44,414 nucleotides of DNA. It comes from Methylobacterium platani (GTDB taxonomy: Bacteria > Pseudomonadota > Alphaproteobacteria > Rhizobiales > Beijerinckiaceae). The DNA lies in NCBI RefSeq assembly GCF_001653715.1, contig NZ_LWHQ01000070.1, positions 1-44,414 of the forward strand, given 5' to 3'. The position numbers and the translations under genes were made by a program. Positions 8,531 through 15,762 of the stretch are shown here, piece after piece. A model generated the notes under the pieces. That model was not told where the DNA came from. It searched no databases and was given only the letters and a program-made list of their open reading frames with translations. Each line of letters opens with the position of its first letter. Position 1 is the stretch's first letter.

Positions 8531-9697
8531 TCAGATCACGTAGGACTGGAGCGGCGGGAAGCCGTTGAACGCCACCGCCGCGTAGGTGGTGGTGTAGGCA
8601 CCCGCGCCCTCGATCAGCACCTTGTCGCCGATCGCCAGCGAGATCGGCAGCGGGTACGGGGTCTTCTCGTAGAGCACGTCGGCCGAGTCGCAGGTCGGGC
8701 CGGCGAGCACGCAGGGGACCGTGCGGTCATCGTCGTGCTCGGTGACGATGCGGTAGCGGATCGACTCGTCCATCGTCTCGGCGAGGCCGCCGAACTTGCC
8801 GATGTCGAGGTAGACCCAGCGCACCTCGTCGGCGGCGTCGGACTTCTGGGAGACCAGCACCACCTCGGCCTCGATCATTCCGGCATTGCCGACCATGCCG
8901 CGGCCCGGCTCGATGATCGTCTCCGGCAGCTGGTTGCCGAAATGCTTGGTCAGCGCCCGGAAGATCGCGTCGCCGTAGGATTCCACGCCCGGCACCGCCT
9001 TGAGGTACTTGGTCGGGAAGCCGCCGCCGAGGTTCACCATCGAGAGATGGATGCCGCGGGTCGCGCATTCGCGGAAGATCATCGAGGCGGAGGCGAGCGC
9101 CCCGTCCCAGGCTTCCGTGTTGCCCTGCTGCGAGCCGACGTGGAACGACACGCCGTAGGCGTGGAGGCCCGCCCGGGTGGCGTGCTCGAGCACGTCCACC
9201 GCCATCTCCGGCACGCAGCCGAACTTGCGCGACAGCGGCCACTCGGCTCCGGCGCCGTCGCACAGGATGCGGCAGAACACCTGCACGTCCTCGCGGGCGA
9301 CGTTGACCGCCTCGGCGGCGCGGGCGATCTTGTCGACCTCGGCCTGGCAGTCGACCGCGAAGAGCCGCACGCCGAGCTGGAGGGCGCGGGCGATGCAGCG
9401 CTCCTTCTTGATGGTGTTGCCGAACGACACGCGGTCGGCGGTGGCGCCGGCGGCGAGCGCCATCTGCACCTCGACCACCGAGGCGGTGTCGAAGCAGGAG
9501 CCCATCTCGGCGAGCGCGCGCAGCACCTCGGGGGCCGGGTTCGCCTTGACGGCGTAGAAGACCCGGGTGTCCGGCAGGGCGCGGGCGAAGGCGGTGTAGT
9601 TGTCGCGCACGACGTCGAGGTCGAGGACCATCACGGGACCCTCGTCCCGGCCGAGCTCGCGGCGCACGCGCAGGAAATCGCGGATGCGATCGGTCAT
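8531..9697 (-). CDS. ornithine decarboxylase, group IV (alanine racemase fold)
   Basis: The 388-residue product decarboxylates ornithine (possibly also lysine) to putrescine in the cytosol, using pyridoxal phosphate. Visible motifs are the PLP lysine in FYAVKANP (Lys51), SFHVGSQ, NLGGGFPTKY, the phosphate-binding EPGRGMVGNAG, and the active-site Cys and Asp in GPTCDSADVL (Cys about 336), which separates decarboxylases from diaminopimelate decarboxylase relatives. The C-terminus ends GAYTTTYAAVAFNGFPPL as in eukaryotic-type enzymes. The start is the ATG giving MTDRIRDFLRVRREL; the longer open frame upstream lies in the leader and has atypical composition. A hairpin follows the stop. In this class the gene is often preceded by the speF RNA motif, and the long structured leader here fits that. 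Confidence 0.95.
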   Translation of the reverse strand: MTDRIRDFLRVRRELGRDEGPVMVLDLDVVRDNYTAFARALPDTRVFYAVKANPAPEVLRALAEMGSCFDTASVVEVQMALAAGATADRVSFGNTIKKERCIARALQLGVRLFAVDCQAEVDKIARAAEAVNVAREDVQVFCRILCDGAGAEWPLSRKFGCVPEMAVDVLEHATRAGLHAYGVSFHVGSQQGNTEAWDGALASASMIFRECATRGIHLSMVNLGGGFPTKYLKAVPGVESYGDAIFRALTKHFGNQLPETIIEPGRGMVGNAGMIEAEVVLVSQKSDAADEVRWVYLDIGKFGGLAETMDESIRYRIVTEHDDDRTVPCVLAGPTCDSADVLYEKTPYPLPISLAIGDKVLIEGAGAYTTTYAAVAFNGFPPLQSYVI

Positions 9698-10180
9698 GAT
9701 CAGCCCCACCAAAGGTTCGAGAGGGCTCCCGCGGGAACCCGAAGTCGAGATCGAGACGGCGCGCGTCGGCCGTCCGGCGTCAGGGGGCGATGCGGCGCGG
9801 CGCGGACGTGCTGTGGAGACACGCCGTGCGACGCGGGCGCAGAGCACCCGGAAGCTGCCTTTGCTTGGAACGGGGAAACCCGATCCGCACTCGGGGCAAG
9901 GAGAAACAAGCCTCTTCGGTGTCGGCCTTTGGAGGGCCGACGAGACCAAAAAAGCCCGTTCGTCGTTGCTTTAAGCTGCGTCCCCCGTGGAGAGCGGGGT
10001 TCGCCGGTTTTGCCTCCGGCTGCCGGTTGTTGTCGGGGTCCGGTGTCGCCACCTGGATGCCGGCCGGAGGGATCCACCCTTCCCGGCCATCGATCCTTTA
10101 AGACCCCTGGCGGCTGTCCGGCCTCTTGTCCGGATGCCCACCAACCGGCACGCGGCCACAGGCACGTGCGAAATTGGGCA
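9698..10180 (-). ncRNA. candidate speF-type 5' leader of ornithine decarboxylase
   Basis: About 480 nt separate a plausible promoter from the decarboxylase start. On the minus strand the region holds a hairpin GTCGGCC/GGCCGAC (9921-9941), a U6 tract at 9948-9953 that could belong to an attenuator, a CCCCG/CGGGG hairpin (9983-9999), two CTTAAAG boxes, and a large imperfect stem around 10060-10095 (ATGGCCGG against CCGGCCGG). Two short reading frames could be translated: an ATG frame of 39 codons ending near 9971, and a GTG frame from 10052. The alphaproteobacterial speF motif (Rfam, Corbino and colleagues 2005) is known upstream of this gene family. The assignment is by position, length and structure, not by covariance search. 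Confidence 0.45.
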
Positions 10181-10186
10181 AGGCGG

Positions 10187-10215
10187 TAGATACGGACCAC
10201 GGACCCCCGCCGCAA
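10187..10215 (-). promoter_or_regulatory. candidate promoter of the ornithine decarboxylase leader
   Basis: On the minus strand TTGCGG (10210-10215) and TATCTA (10187-10192) are separated by 17 bp. The match to a housekeeping promoter is moderate. Its position would give a leader of about 480 nt. Confidence 0.35.
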
Positions 10216-10394
10216 GCCCTGTCACGCCGATTTCCGCCGGATTTTCCCGCCGTGGCGTGCAGGACACGGACCCGCCCCGCGGCATGGAGAAAGCGTCACG
10301 TCGCGGGCCCTTCTCAAGTGGCGCCGGACGGGCCATTCAACCGGGCGACGCACGGGCGCGCGTTCAGCCGGCGCGCCTTATTCTCCGGGACACC

Positions 10395-12014
10395 ATGACC
10401 ATCGCACCCTCGCGCCGCGCGCTGCTTGCCGGCCTGCTCTCCTCCGCCGCCCTCTCCCGGGCCGCCGCCGCCCAGGTCGGGCCGACCCAGCCCGGACCGA
10501 GCGCCCTGCCGCCGCCGGCCCCGAGCCCGGCTCCGGCCGGCCCGCCGCGCTTCCGCTTCGACGAGGTGGTGCGGCGGGCGCGCGCGCTCGCGGGAGCCCC
10601 GTTCGAGGCCGGCGTGGCGCCGCTGCCGGCGCCGCTCGCCGCCCTCGACTACGACGCCTGGCGCGACATCCGCTTCCGGCCCGACAAGGCCCTGCTGGGG
10701 GACCAGGACGGGCCGTTCCGGCTCCAGCTGTTCCATCTCGGCTTCCTCTATACCCGGCCGGTGACCGTGAACGTGGTGCGCGACGGCGTGCCGACGCCGG
10801 TGCCCTACCAGCCCGGCCTGTTCGATTACGGCCGCACCACCATCGACAAGCCGCTGCCGGTCACCCTGGGCTTTGCCGGCTTCCGGCTGCACTATCCCCT
10901 CAACAAACCGGGCGTGCTCGACGAGCTGATCTCGTTCCTCGGCGCGAGCTACTACCGCTTCCTCGGCCGCGACCAGCTCTACGGGCTCTCGGCGCGGGGG
11001 CTCGCCGTCAACGTCGAGGGCGTCGGCGGTCCGGAGGAGTTCCCGGTCTTCCGCGAGTTCTGGATCGAGATGCCGCCGAAGGGCGCCGACCGGGCGGTGA
11101 TCTACGCGCTGCTCGACGGGCCGTCCTGCACCGGCGCGTTCCAGTTCCTGGTCTATCCGGGCGACGAGACCGTGGTCGACGTGCGCTGCTCGCTGGTCCC
11201 TCGCCGGGAGCTCGCCGCGGTCGGCATCGCGCCGCTGACCTCGATGTTCTTCATCGGCGAGAACGACCGCCACCACTCGGACGATTACCGGCCCGAGCTG
11301 CACGATTCCGACGGGCTGCTGATGCAGTCCGGCGGCGGCGAGTGGATCTGGCGCCCCCTGCGCAACCCGAAGGAGCGCTGGATCTCGGCCTTCCAGGACC
11401 GCAACCCGAAGGGCTTCGGGCTGATGCAGCGCGACCGGGTGTTCGAGGATTACCAGGACCTCGAGGCGTTCTACCACCGCCGCCCGGGCTACTGGGTCGA
11501 GCCGCAGGGCGAGTGGGGCGAGGGCACGGTGCGCCTCGTCGAACTGCCGACCGAGAACGAGACCCACGACAACATCGTGGCCTCCTGGCAGCCGAAGCAA
11601 CCCTACCAGCCGGGCGAGGCGGTGGAGCTTTCCTACAGGGTCCGGGCGCTCGCCGAGACCGACGACCTCCATCCCGGCGGACGGGTGGTGAACACCTACG
11701 TCGCCCGCACCACGGCGAGCGGCGGCACGGCCGACGGCAGCGCCCCGCTCACCCGCCGCTTCCTCGTCGACTTCTCGGGCGGCGACCTCGCCTACTGGCT
11801 CACCGACCCGAAGGCGGTCGAGATCGTGCCCTCGACGACGGCGGGCAGGATCACCGCGGTCTCGCTGGTGCCGAACCTGCACGTGAAGGGGTTCCGCGCG
11901 GCGATCGACGTGCGCCTCGACCAGCCCGGCCAGGCGACCGACCTGCGCGCCTTCCTGCGCGCCCGCGGCCAGACCCTGACCGAGACCTGGACCTATCCGT
12001 GGAAGGCCGCGTGA
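10395..12014 (+). CDS. opgG: periplasmic glucan biosynthesis protein (OpgG/OpgD family)
   Basis: The 539-residue product belongs to the MdoG family that acts in the periplasm on the backbone of osmoregulated periplasmic glucans. The N-terminus (MTIAPSRRALLAGLLSSAAL) is a twin-arginine-like signal, as in OpgD, followed by a Pro-rich linker to about residue 55. Family motifs are LGFAGFRLHYPLN, SFLGASYYRFLGRDQLYGLSARGLA (in two parts), HDSDGLLMQSGGGEWIWRPL, NPKGFGLMQRDR, YWVEPQGEWGEG and TENETHDNIVASW. DDYRPELHDSDGLLM resembles OpgG more than OpgD, while the Tat-type signal resembles OpgD, so the exact paralog is open. The start is the ATG at the signal peptide; upstream sequence is the decarboxylase promoter region. 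It overlaps the next gene by 4 bp. The glucosyltransferase OpgH is not adjacent. Confidence 0.92.
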   Translation: MTIAPSRRALLAGLLSSAALSRAAAAQVGPTQPGPSALPPPAPSPAPAGPPRFRFDEVVRRARALAGAPFEAGVAPLPAPLAALDYDAWRDIRFRPDKALLGDQDGPFRLQLFHLGFLYTRPVTVNVVRDGVPTPVPYQPGLFDYGRTTIDKPLPVTLGFAGFRLHYPLNKPGVLDELISFLGASYYRFLGRDQLYGLSARGLAVNVEGVGGPEEFPVFREFWIEMPPKGADRAVIYALLDGPSCTGAFQFLVYPGDETVVDVRCSLVPRRELAAVGIAPLTSMFFIGENDRHHSDDYRPELHDSDGLLMQSGGGEWIWRPLRNPKERWISAFQDRNPKGFGLMQRDRVFEDYQDLEAFYHRRPGYWVEPQGEWGEGTVRLVELPTENETHDNIVASWQPKQPYQPGEAVELSYRVRALAETDDLHPGGRVVNTYVARTTASGGTADGSAPLTRRFLVDFSGGDLAYWLTDPKAVEIVPSTTAGRITAVSLVPNLHVKGFRAAIDVRLDQPGQATDLRAFLRARGQTLTETWTYPWKAA

Positions 12015-12514
12015 GCGGTCCTCCGTCCCACCCGCCGGCGGTCGCGATCCGGCCGGCGATCCGGGCCGATCTCGACGCCCTGATGGCGCTCGAGGCCGCG
12101 GCCTTCGCCACAGACCGGGCCGAGCGCCGGGCGATCCGCCACGCCATCGCCTCGGCCTCGATCTCGCTCCTCGTCGCCCTCGACGATGCGGTGCTGGTCG
12201 GCGCCGCCACGATCGAGCGCCGCCGCGGCAGCCGCCGCGCCCGCCTGTCCTCGATCGCGGTGGCGCCGAGCCGGGCCGGCACCGGCCTCGGCCGGGTGCT
12301 GCTCGCGGCCGCCGAGGCCGAGGCCCGGGCCCGGGGCTGCGACGCCCTGCGGCTCGAGGTCCGCGAGGATAACGGCGCCGGCATCCGGCTCTACGAGCGC
12401 AGCGGCTACCGCCGGTTCGAGACCGTGCCGGACTACTACGAGGACGGCACCACCGCCTGGCGTTACGAGAAGCCGCTCGCGGCCGGGGAGGGGAGCGGGC
12501 CTGTCCCGTCCTGA
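12011..12514 (+). CDS. RimI-like GNAT acetyltransferase
   Basis: The 167-residue product is a GNAT acetyltransferase with acetyl-CoA binding motif RAGTGLGRVLLAAAEAEARARG, preceded by LSSIAVAPS, and the C-terminal RLEVREDNGAGIRLYERSGY and VPDYYEDGTTAWRYEK that mark the RimI/ribosomal-protein or peptide N-acetyltransferase group. The true target is unknown. The start is a GTG that overlaps the stop of the glucan gene (GTGA), which points to translational coupling. A functional tie to glucan synthesis is not evident. Confidence 0.85.
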   Translation: MSGPPSHPPAVAIRPAIRADLDALMALEAAAFATDRAERRAIRHAIASASISLLVALDDAVLVGAATIERRRGSRRARLSSIAVAPSRAGTGLGRVLLAAAEAEARARGCDALRLEVREDNGAGIRLYERSGYRRFETVPDYYEDGTTAWRYEKPLAAGEGSGPVPS

Positions 12515-12627
12515 TACGGCCCGGCACTGTCCGGGACCGGACATTCGCCGCCGACGCCGCTTTCCGCTGCGGCATGTGCCATCACGGCATGGTTTCCGGT
12601 TTGTTGCGGTTGGCACGCCGGACGCAG

Positions 12628-12670
12628 AGATCCCGGGGACCGAGGCATCAGGTGCCTCACTCCGGGATCT
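12628..12670 (+). other. two-tier stem-loop in the leader of the next small gene
   Basis: The outer stem AGATCCCGG (12628-12636) pairs perfectly with CCGGGATCT (12662-12670), and an inner stem GAGGCA/TGCCTC (12642-12647 with 12653-12658) closes a 5-nt loop. It ends 20 nt before the start codon of the membrane protein at 12691. It could terminate the opgG transcript or modulate translation of the next gene. Confidence 0.6.
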
Positions 12671-12690
12671 TCGAGGACAAGGTGGCAGCC

Positions 12691-13098
12691 ATGGCCGTGA
12701 CCAACGCCGATTTTCGCAGGATGATCGCCGGGAGCCGCGGTGCCGTTGCAGAGGCGTTGCCGCCCCTGACCGTGCCGGACCGGCTGCCTCATCGTTTCGA
12801 GCCGGCGTCCCGCCTTCCCGCCCGGGCCGAGCCGCGCACCATCGAGATCGTCTGGGCCCCCGCCGCGCCGGCCGGCGGCCGCTGGCTCGGCGGCCTCGCC
12901 ACGCTCGCCAAGGTGCTGGCGGTGCCGGTGCTGCTGGCCGGCGGCCTCTACGCCCGGCCGGTCTACGAGTGCCACAAGCAGAAGAGCCACGGGATGCTGT
13001 ATTATGGCACCACCGTGCAGATGTGCGTCGGCGAGCGCATGGCCGAGAAGGTCGAGAGCGTGCAGGCCTTCGTGAATCGGCAGATGCGCGCGTTGTGA
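12691..13098 (+). CDS. hypothetical protein with one membrane segment
   Basis: The 135-residue product is not recognised. It starts MAVTNADFRRMIAGSRGAVA and has a Pro- and Arg-rich cytoplasmic-looking first half. A hydrophobic segment near residues 72-91 (GLATLAKVLAVPVLLAGGLY) is followed by a soluble tail with two Cys (YECHKQKSHG and VQMCVGERM) and an amphipathic helix (KVESVQAFVNRQMRAL). The tail would be periplasmic, and the two Cys could form a disulfide. The start is chosen at 12691, with GAGGACAAGG upstream; a longer frame reaching 12574 would run through the leader stem-loop and is less likely. A bidirectional hairpin follows. Confidence 0.6.
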   Translation: MAVTNADFRRMIAGSRGAVAEALPPLTVPDRLPHRFEPASRLPARAEPRTIEIVWAPAAPAGGRWLGGLATLAKVLAVPVLLAGGLYARPVYECHKQKSHGMLYYGTTVQMCVGERMAEKVESVQAFVNRQMRAL

Positions 13099-13173
13099 GG
13101 AGCCGGCCGGACGTGGTTCAGGGCGCGCTTGGCCGGCAAGAGCGCCGATCTGCCGCGCGCCTCGACACCTCTC

Positions 13174-13219
13174 CACGTCATCCTGGGGCTCGCCGCAGGC
13201 GAGAGCCCGGGATGACGTG
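13174..13219. repeat. REP-like hairpin (TCATCC...GGATGA type), copy 1
   Basis: CACGTCATCC at 13174-13183 pairs with GGATGACGTG at 13210-13219, with further GC pairing inside (GGGCTCGCC against GGCGAGAGCCC). It lies between convergent genes and could end both transcripts. Related hairpins with the same GTCATCCCGGG core occur at 15676 and 24853. Confidence 0.7.
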
Positions 13220-13263
13220 AGGACGGCGGACCGGGCTGATCCGATCCACCGATCGCCTCCGGA

Positions 13264-14148
13264 TCAATACGCCACCCGCTTCTCGACGTACCGGAACTGG
13301 ATCGCCGTCAGCCCGATGACGATCGCCATCAGCACCACCGACTGCGCCGCCGAGCCGCCGAGATCGGCGCCGATGCGGCCGTCCTGGTAGACCTTGTAGA
13401 CCAGGGTCTGGGTCGCCCGGCCCGGCCCGCCATGGGTGAGCACGTCGATGACGCCGAACGTCTCGCAGAAGGCGTAGACGACGTTGACCACCATCAGGAA
13501 GAACGTCGTCGGCGAGAGCAGCGGGAACACGATGGTCCAGAACCGCCGCGCCGGGCCGGCGCCGTCGATCGCCGCCGCCTCGATCACGCTGGCGGGGATC
13601 GCCTGGAGGCCGGCGAGGAAGAACAGGAAGTTGTAGGAGACCTGCTTCCAGGCCGCCGCCATCACCACCAGGATCATGGCGTGGTTCCCGTCGAGCAGCG
13701 GGTTCCACGGGATGCCGATCTGGGTGAGCCCGCGGGCGACGAGGCCGAGGCCGGGCTGGAACAGGAAACCGAACAAGACGCCGGCCACCGCGGGGGCGAC
13801 CGCGTAGGGCCAGATCAGCAGCGTGCGGTAGAGGCCGGCGCCGCGCAGCTCCCGATCCGCCATCGCGGCGAGCAGCAGCGCGAAGCTCAAGGAAAGCCCC
13901 GCCACCGCCGCCGCGAAGACCAGCGTGGTGACGAGGGACTGGTAGTAGCCCGGGTCCGAGAACAGGGCCCGGTAGTTCTCGAACCAGACGAACTCCGTCG
14001 AGAGCCCGAACGCATCCTGCATCTGGAACGACTGCCAGACCGCCTGCACGGCCGGCCAGTAGAAGAACAGGCCGACGATGAGGAGCTGCGGCGCGATCAG
14101 CGCCGCCGGCAGCAGCCGGCCTCCGAAGGTGACGCGCTCGGGACCCAT
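13264..14148 (-). CDS. ugpA: glycerol-3-phosphate-type ABC transporter permease UgpA
   Basis: The 294-residue product is a six-helix permease with the inner-membrane ABC loop EAAAIDGAGPARRFWTIVFP (EAA motif), which contacts the ATPase. The N-terminus (RLLPAALIAPQLLIVGLFFYWPAVQAVWQSF) and the C-terminal FRYVEKRVAY closely resemble UgpA of sn-glycerol-3-phosphate importers. It is 4 bp downstream of the binding-protein gene and translated in the same direction. Its partner permease UgpE and ATPase UgpC are encoded about 6.5 kb upstream on the same strand rather than next to it. Other three-carbon or sugar phosphates cannot be excluded as substrates. Confidence 0.93.
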   Translation of the reverse strand: MGPERVTFGGRLLPAALIAPQLLIVGLFFYWPAVQAVWQSFQMQDAFGLSTEFVWFENYRALFSDPGYYQSLVTTLVFAAAVAGLSLSFALLLAAMADRELRGAGLYRTLLIWPYAVAPAVAGVLFGFLFQPGLGLVARGLTQIGIPWNPLLDGNHAMILVVMAAAWKQVSYNFLFFLAGLQAIPASVIEAAAIDGAGPARRFWTIVFPLLSPTTFFLMVVNVVYAFCETFGVIDVLTHGGPGRATQTLVYKVYQDGRIGADLGGSAAQSVVLMAIVIGLTAIQFRYVEKRVAY

Positions 14149-14152
14149 GATG

Positions 14153-15472
14153 CTACCGTCCGGCCTGCTTCTCGAACTGGCGCAGCATCGTGTTGCCGCG
14201 GGCCGCGGCCTCGTCGAGGGCCTGCTTCGCCGTCTTCTTGCCGGCGAGCGTCGCCTCGATCTCCTCGGCCCACATGTCGCGCATCTGCGGCAGGTTGCCG
14301 AGGCGCAGGCCGCGGGAATTCTCGGTCGGCGGCTTGTTGGTCAGCTCCTTGATCGGCACCTCGAGGGCCGGGTTCTTGTCGTAGAAGCCCTCCGCCTTCG
14401 ATTTCTCGTAGGCCGCCTTGGTGATCGGCATGTAGCCGGTGGTCTGATGGAGCTTGGCCTGCCGGTCGGTGTCGGACAGGAAGGCGAAGAACTTCGCCAC
14501 GCCCTTATACTCGTCGGGCTTCTTGCCGCCCATCACCCACAGCGAGGCGCCGCCGATGATGCTGTTCTGCGGCGCGCCCGACACGTCGGGATAGTACGGC
14601 ATCGGCGCCGCGGCCCAGGCGAATTTCGCCGCGCCCTTGACGTTGCCGTAGGAGCCGGACGACCCGAACATGATCGGGCACTCGCCGGCGGTGAAGCGGC
14701 CGAAGCCGCTGTCGTAGCGGCCGGAATAGTCGAAGGACTTGTCCTTCTGCGCCTCGGCGAGGTTGGTCAGGTGCTTGACCTGTACCGGGCCGTTGATCTC
14801 GAGCGTGGTGTCGAGGCCGTCCATGCCGTTGGCCTTGGTCGCCACCGGCACGTTGTGCCAGGCCGAGAGCTGCTCGATGTTGAGCCAGGTGACCCAGGTG
14901 GTGGAGAAGCCGCAATTCGGGAAGCCGTTCTGCGTCAGCTTCTTGGCCGCCGCGAACAGGTCCGGCCAGGTCTTCGGCGGCTCGGAGAGGCCGATCGACT
15001 TCAGCGCGTCGAGGTTGGCCCACATCACCATCGACGACGAGTTGAACGGGAACGACAGCATGTCGCCCTTGGTCGTCGAGTAGTAGCCGGTGATCGCCGG
15101 AAGGTAGGCGTTCGGGTCGAACGGCTCGCCGGCATCCTTCATCAGCTGGTAGACCGGCTTGATCGCGCCCTTGGCCGACATCATCGTGGCGGTGCCGACC
15201 TCGAACACCTGCATGATGTGCGGCGCGGTGCCGGCGCGGAAGGCCGCGATGCCGGCATTCAGCGTCTCGCCGTAATTGCCCTTGTAGGTCGGCACCACCT
15301 TGTAGTCGCTCTGGCTCGCGTTGAACTCGTCGGCCAGGCGGTTGACGGCGTCGTTGTTGGCGCCCGTCATCGCGTGCCACCATTGCAGCTCGGTCACGGC
15401 GAGCGCCGGGGTTGCCGCCAGCGCCAGGCTCAAGCCCGCGAGCGCGATGCGGATGGTCGTCGTGGGGGCCAT
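14153..15472 (-). CDS. ugpB: glycerol-3-phosphate-type ABC transporter substrate-binding protein UgpB
   Basis: The 439-residue product has a Sec signal (residues 1 to about 26, ending ATPALAVTE) and is a family 1 solute-binding protein. The start of the mature part, VTELQWWHAMTGANND, and the segments YKGNYGETLNAGIAAFRAG, MPYYPDVSGAPQNSIIGGA and HQTTGYMPITKAAYE match UgpB. Glycerol-3-phosphate or glycerophosphodiesters are the expected cargo. The ATG at 15472 has GAGGAG upstream. Upstream sequence on the minus strand (about 15560-15640) probably holds its own promoter, since the gene before it encodes an unrelated enzyme. In other bacteria the operon answers to phosphate starvation through PhoB; no convincing Pho box was seen. 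Confidence 0.94.
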   Translation of the reverse strand: MAPTTTIRIALAGLSLALAATPALAVTELQWWHAMTGANNDAVNRLADEFNASQSDYKVVPTYKGNYGETLNAGIAAFRAGTAPHIMQVFEVGTATMMSAKGAIKPVYQLMKDAGEPFDPNAYLPAITGYYSTTKGDMLSFPFNSSSMVMWANLDALKSIGLSEPPKTWPDLFAAAKKLTQNGFPNCGFSTTWVTWLNIEQLSAWHNVPVATKANGMDGLDTTLEINGPVQVKHLTNLAEAQKDKSFDYSGRYDSGFGRFTAGECPIMFGSSGSYGNVKGAAKFAWAAAPMPYYPDVSGAPQNSIIGGASLWVMGGKKPDEYKGVAKFFAFLSDTDRQAKLHQTTGYMPITKAAYEKSKAEGFYDKNPALEVPIKELTNKPPTENSRGLRLGNLPQMRDMWAEEIEATLAGKKTAKQALDEAAARGNTMLRQFEKQAGR

Positions 15473-15675
15473 CGGGGTGTCGTCTCCTCGTGTGCGGCCC
15501 CTCATGCGGGGCCGGCGTGACACTCCGACGACAGGGACGCCGGGGGACACGCGGCCCGCACCGTCTTGGGGCGGCGGGGCGCTTGTTAGTAGCTGGCTAA
15601 GCACAGCCGTGATCGTGGGACAAGTGCGGTCACGGGAGTCTGCTCGATCCACCCGGCGGAATTGAAGCGCTCGGG

Positions 15676-15711
15676 GTCATCCCGGGCTCGGCTGCGCGGC
15701 CCCGGGATGAC
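15676..15711. repeat. REP-like hairpin, copy 2
   Basis: GTCATCCCGGG (15676-15686) pairs perfectly with CCCGGGATGAC (15701-15711). It sits between the TPP enzyme stop and the ugpB promoter region, so it could separate those transcripts. The core is shared with the hairpin at 13174. Confidence 0.75.
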
Positions 15712-15762
15712 GCGGAGGATGGCGGGACTGTCGAGGGTCGTCGGAACAGCCGCCTCGGAGGA

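Noticed and set aside
15473..15762. PhoB box ahead of ugpB
   Set aside because: No convincing pair of CTGTCA-like direct repeats at the right spacing was seen.
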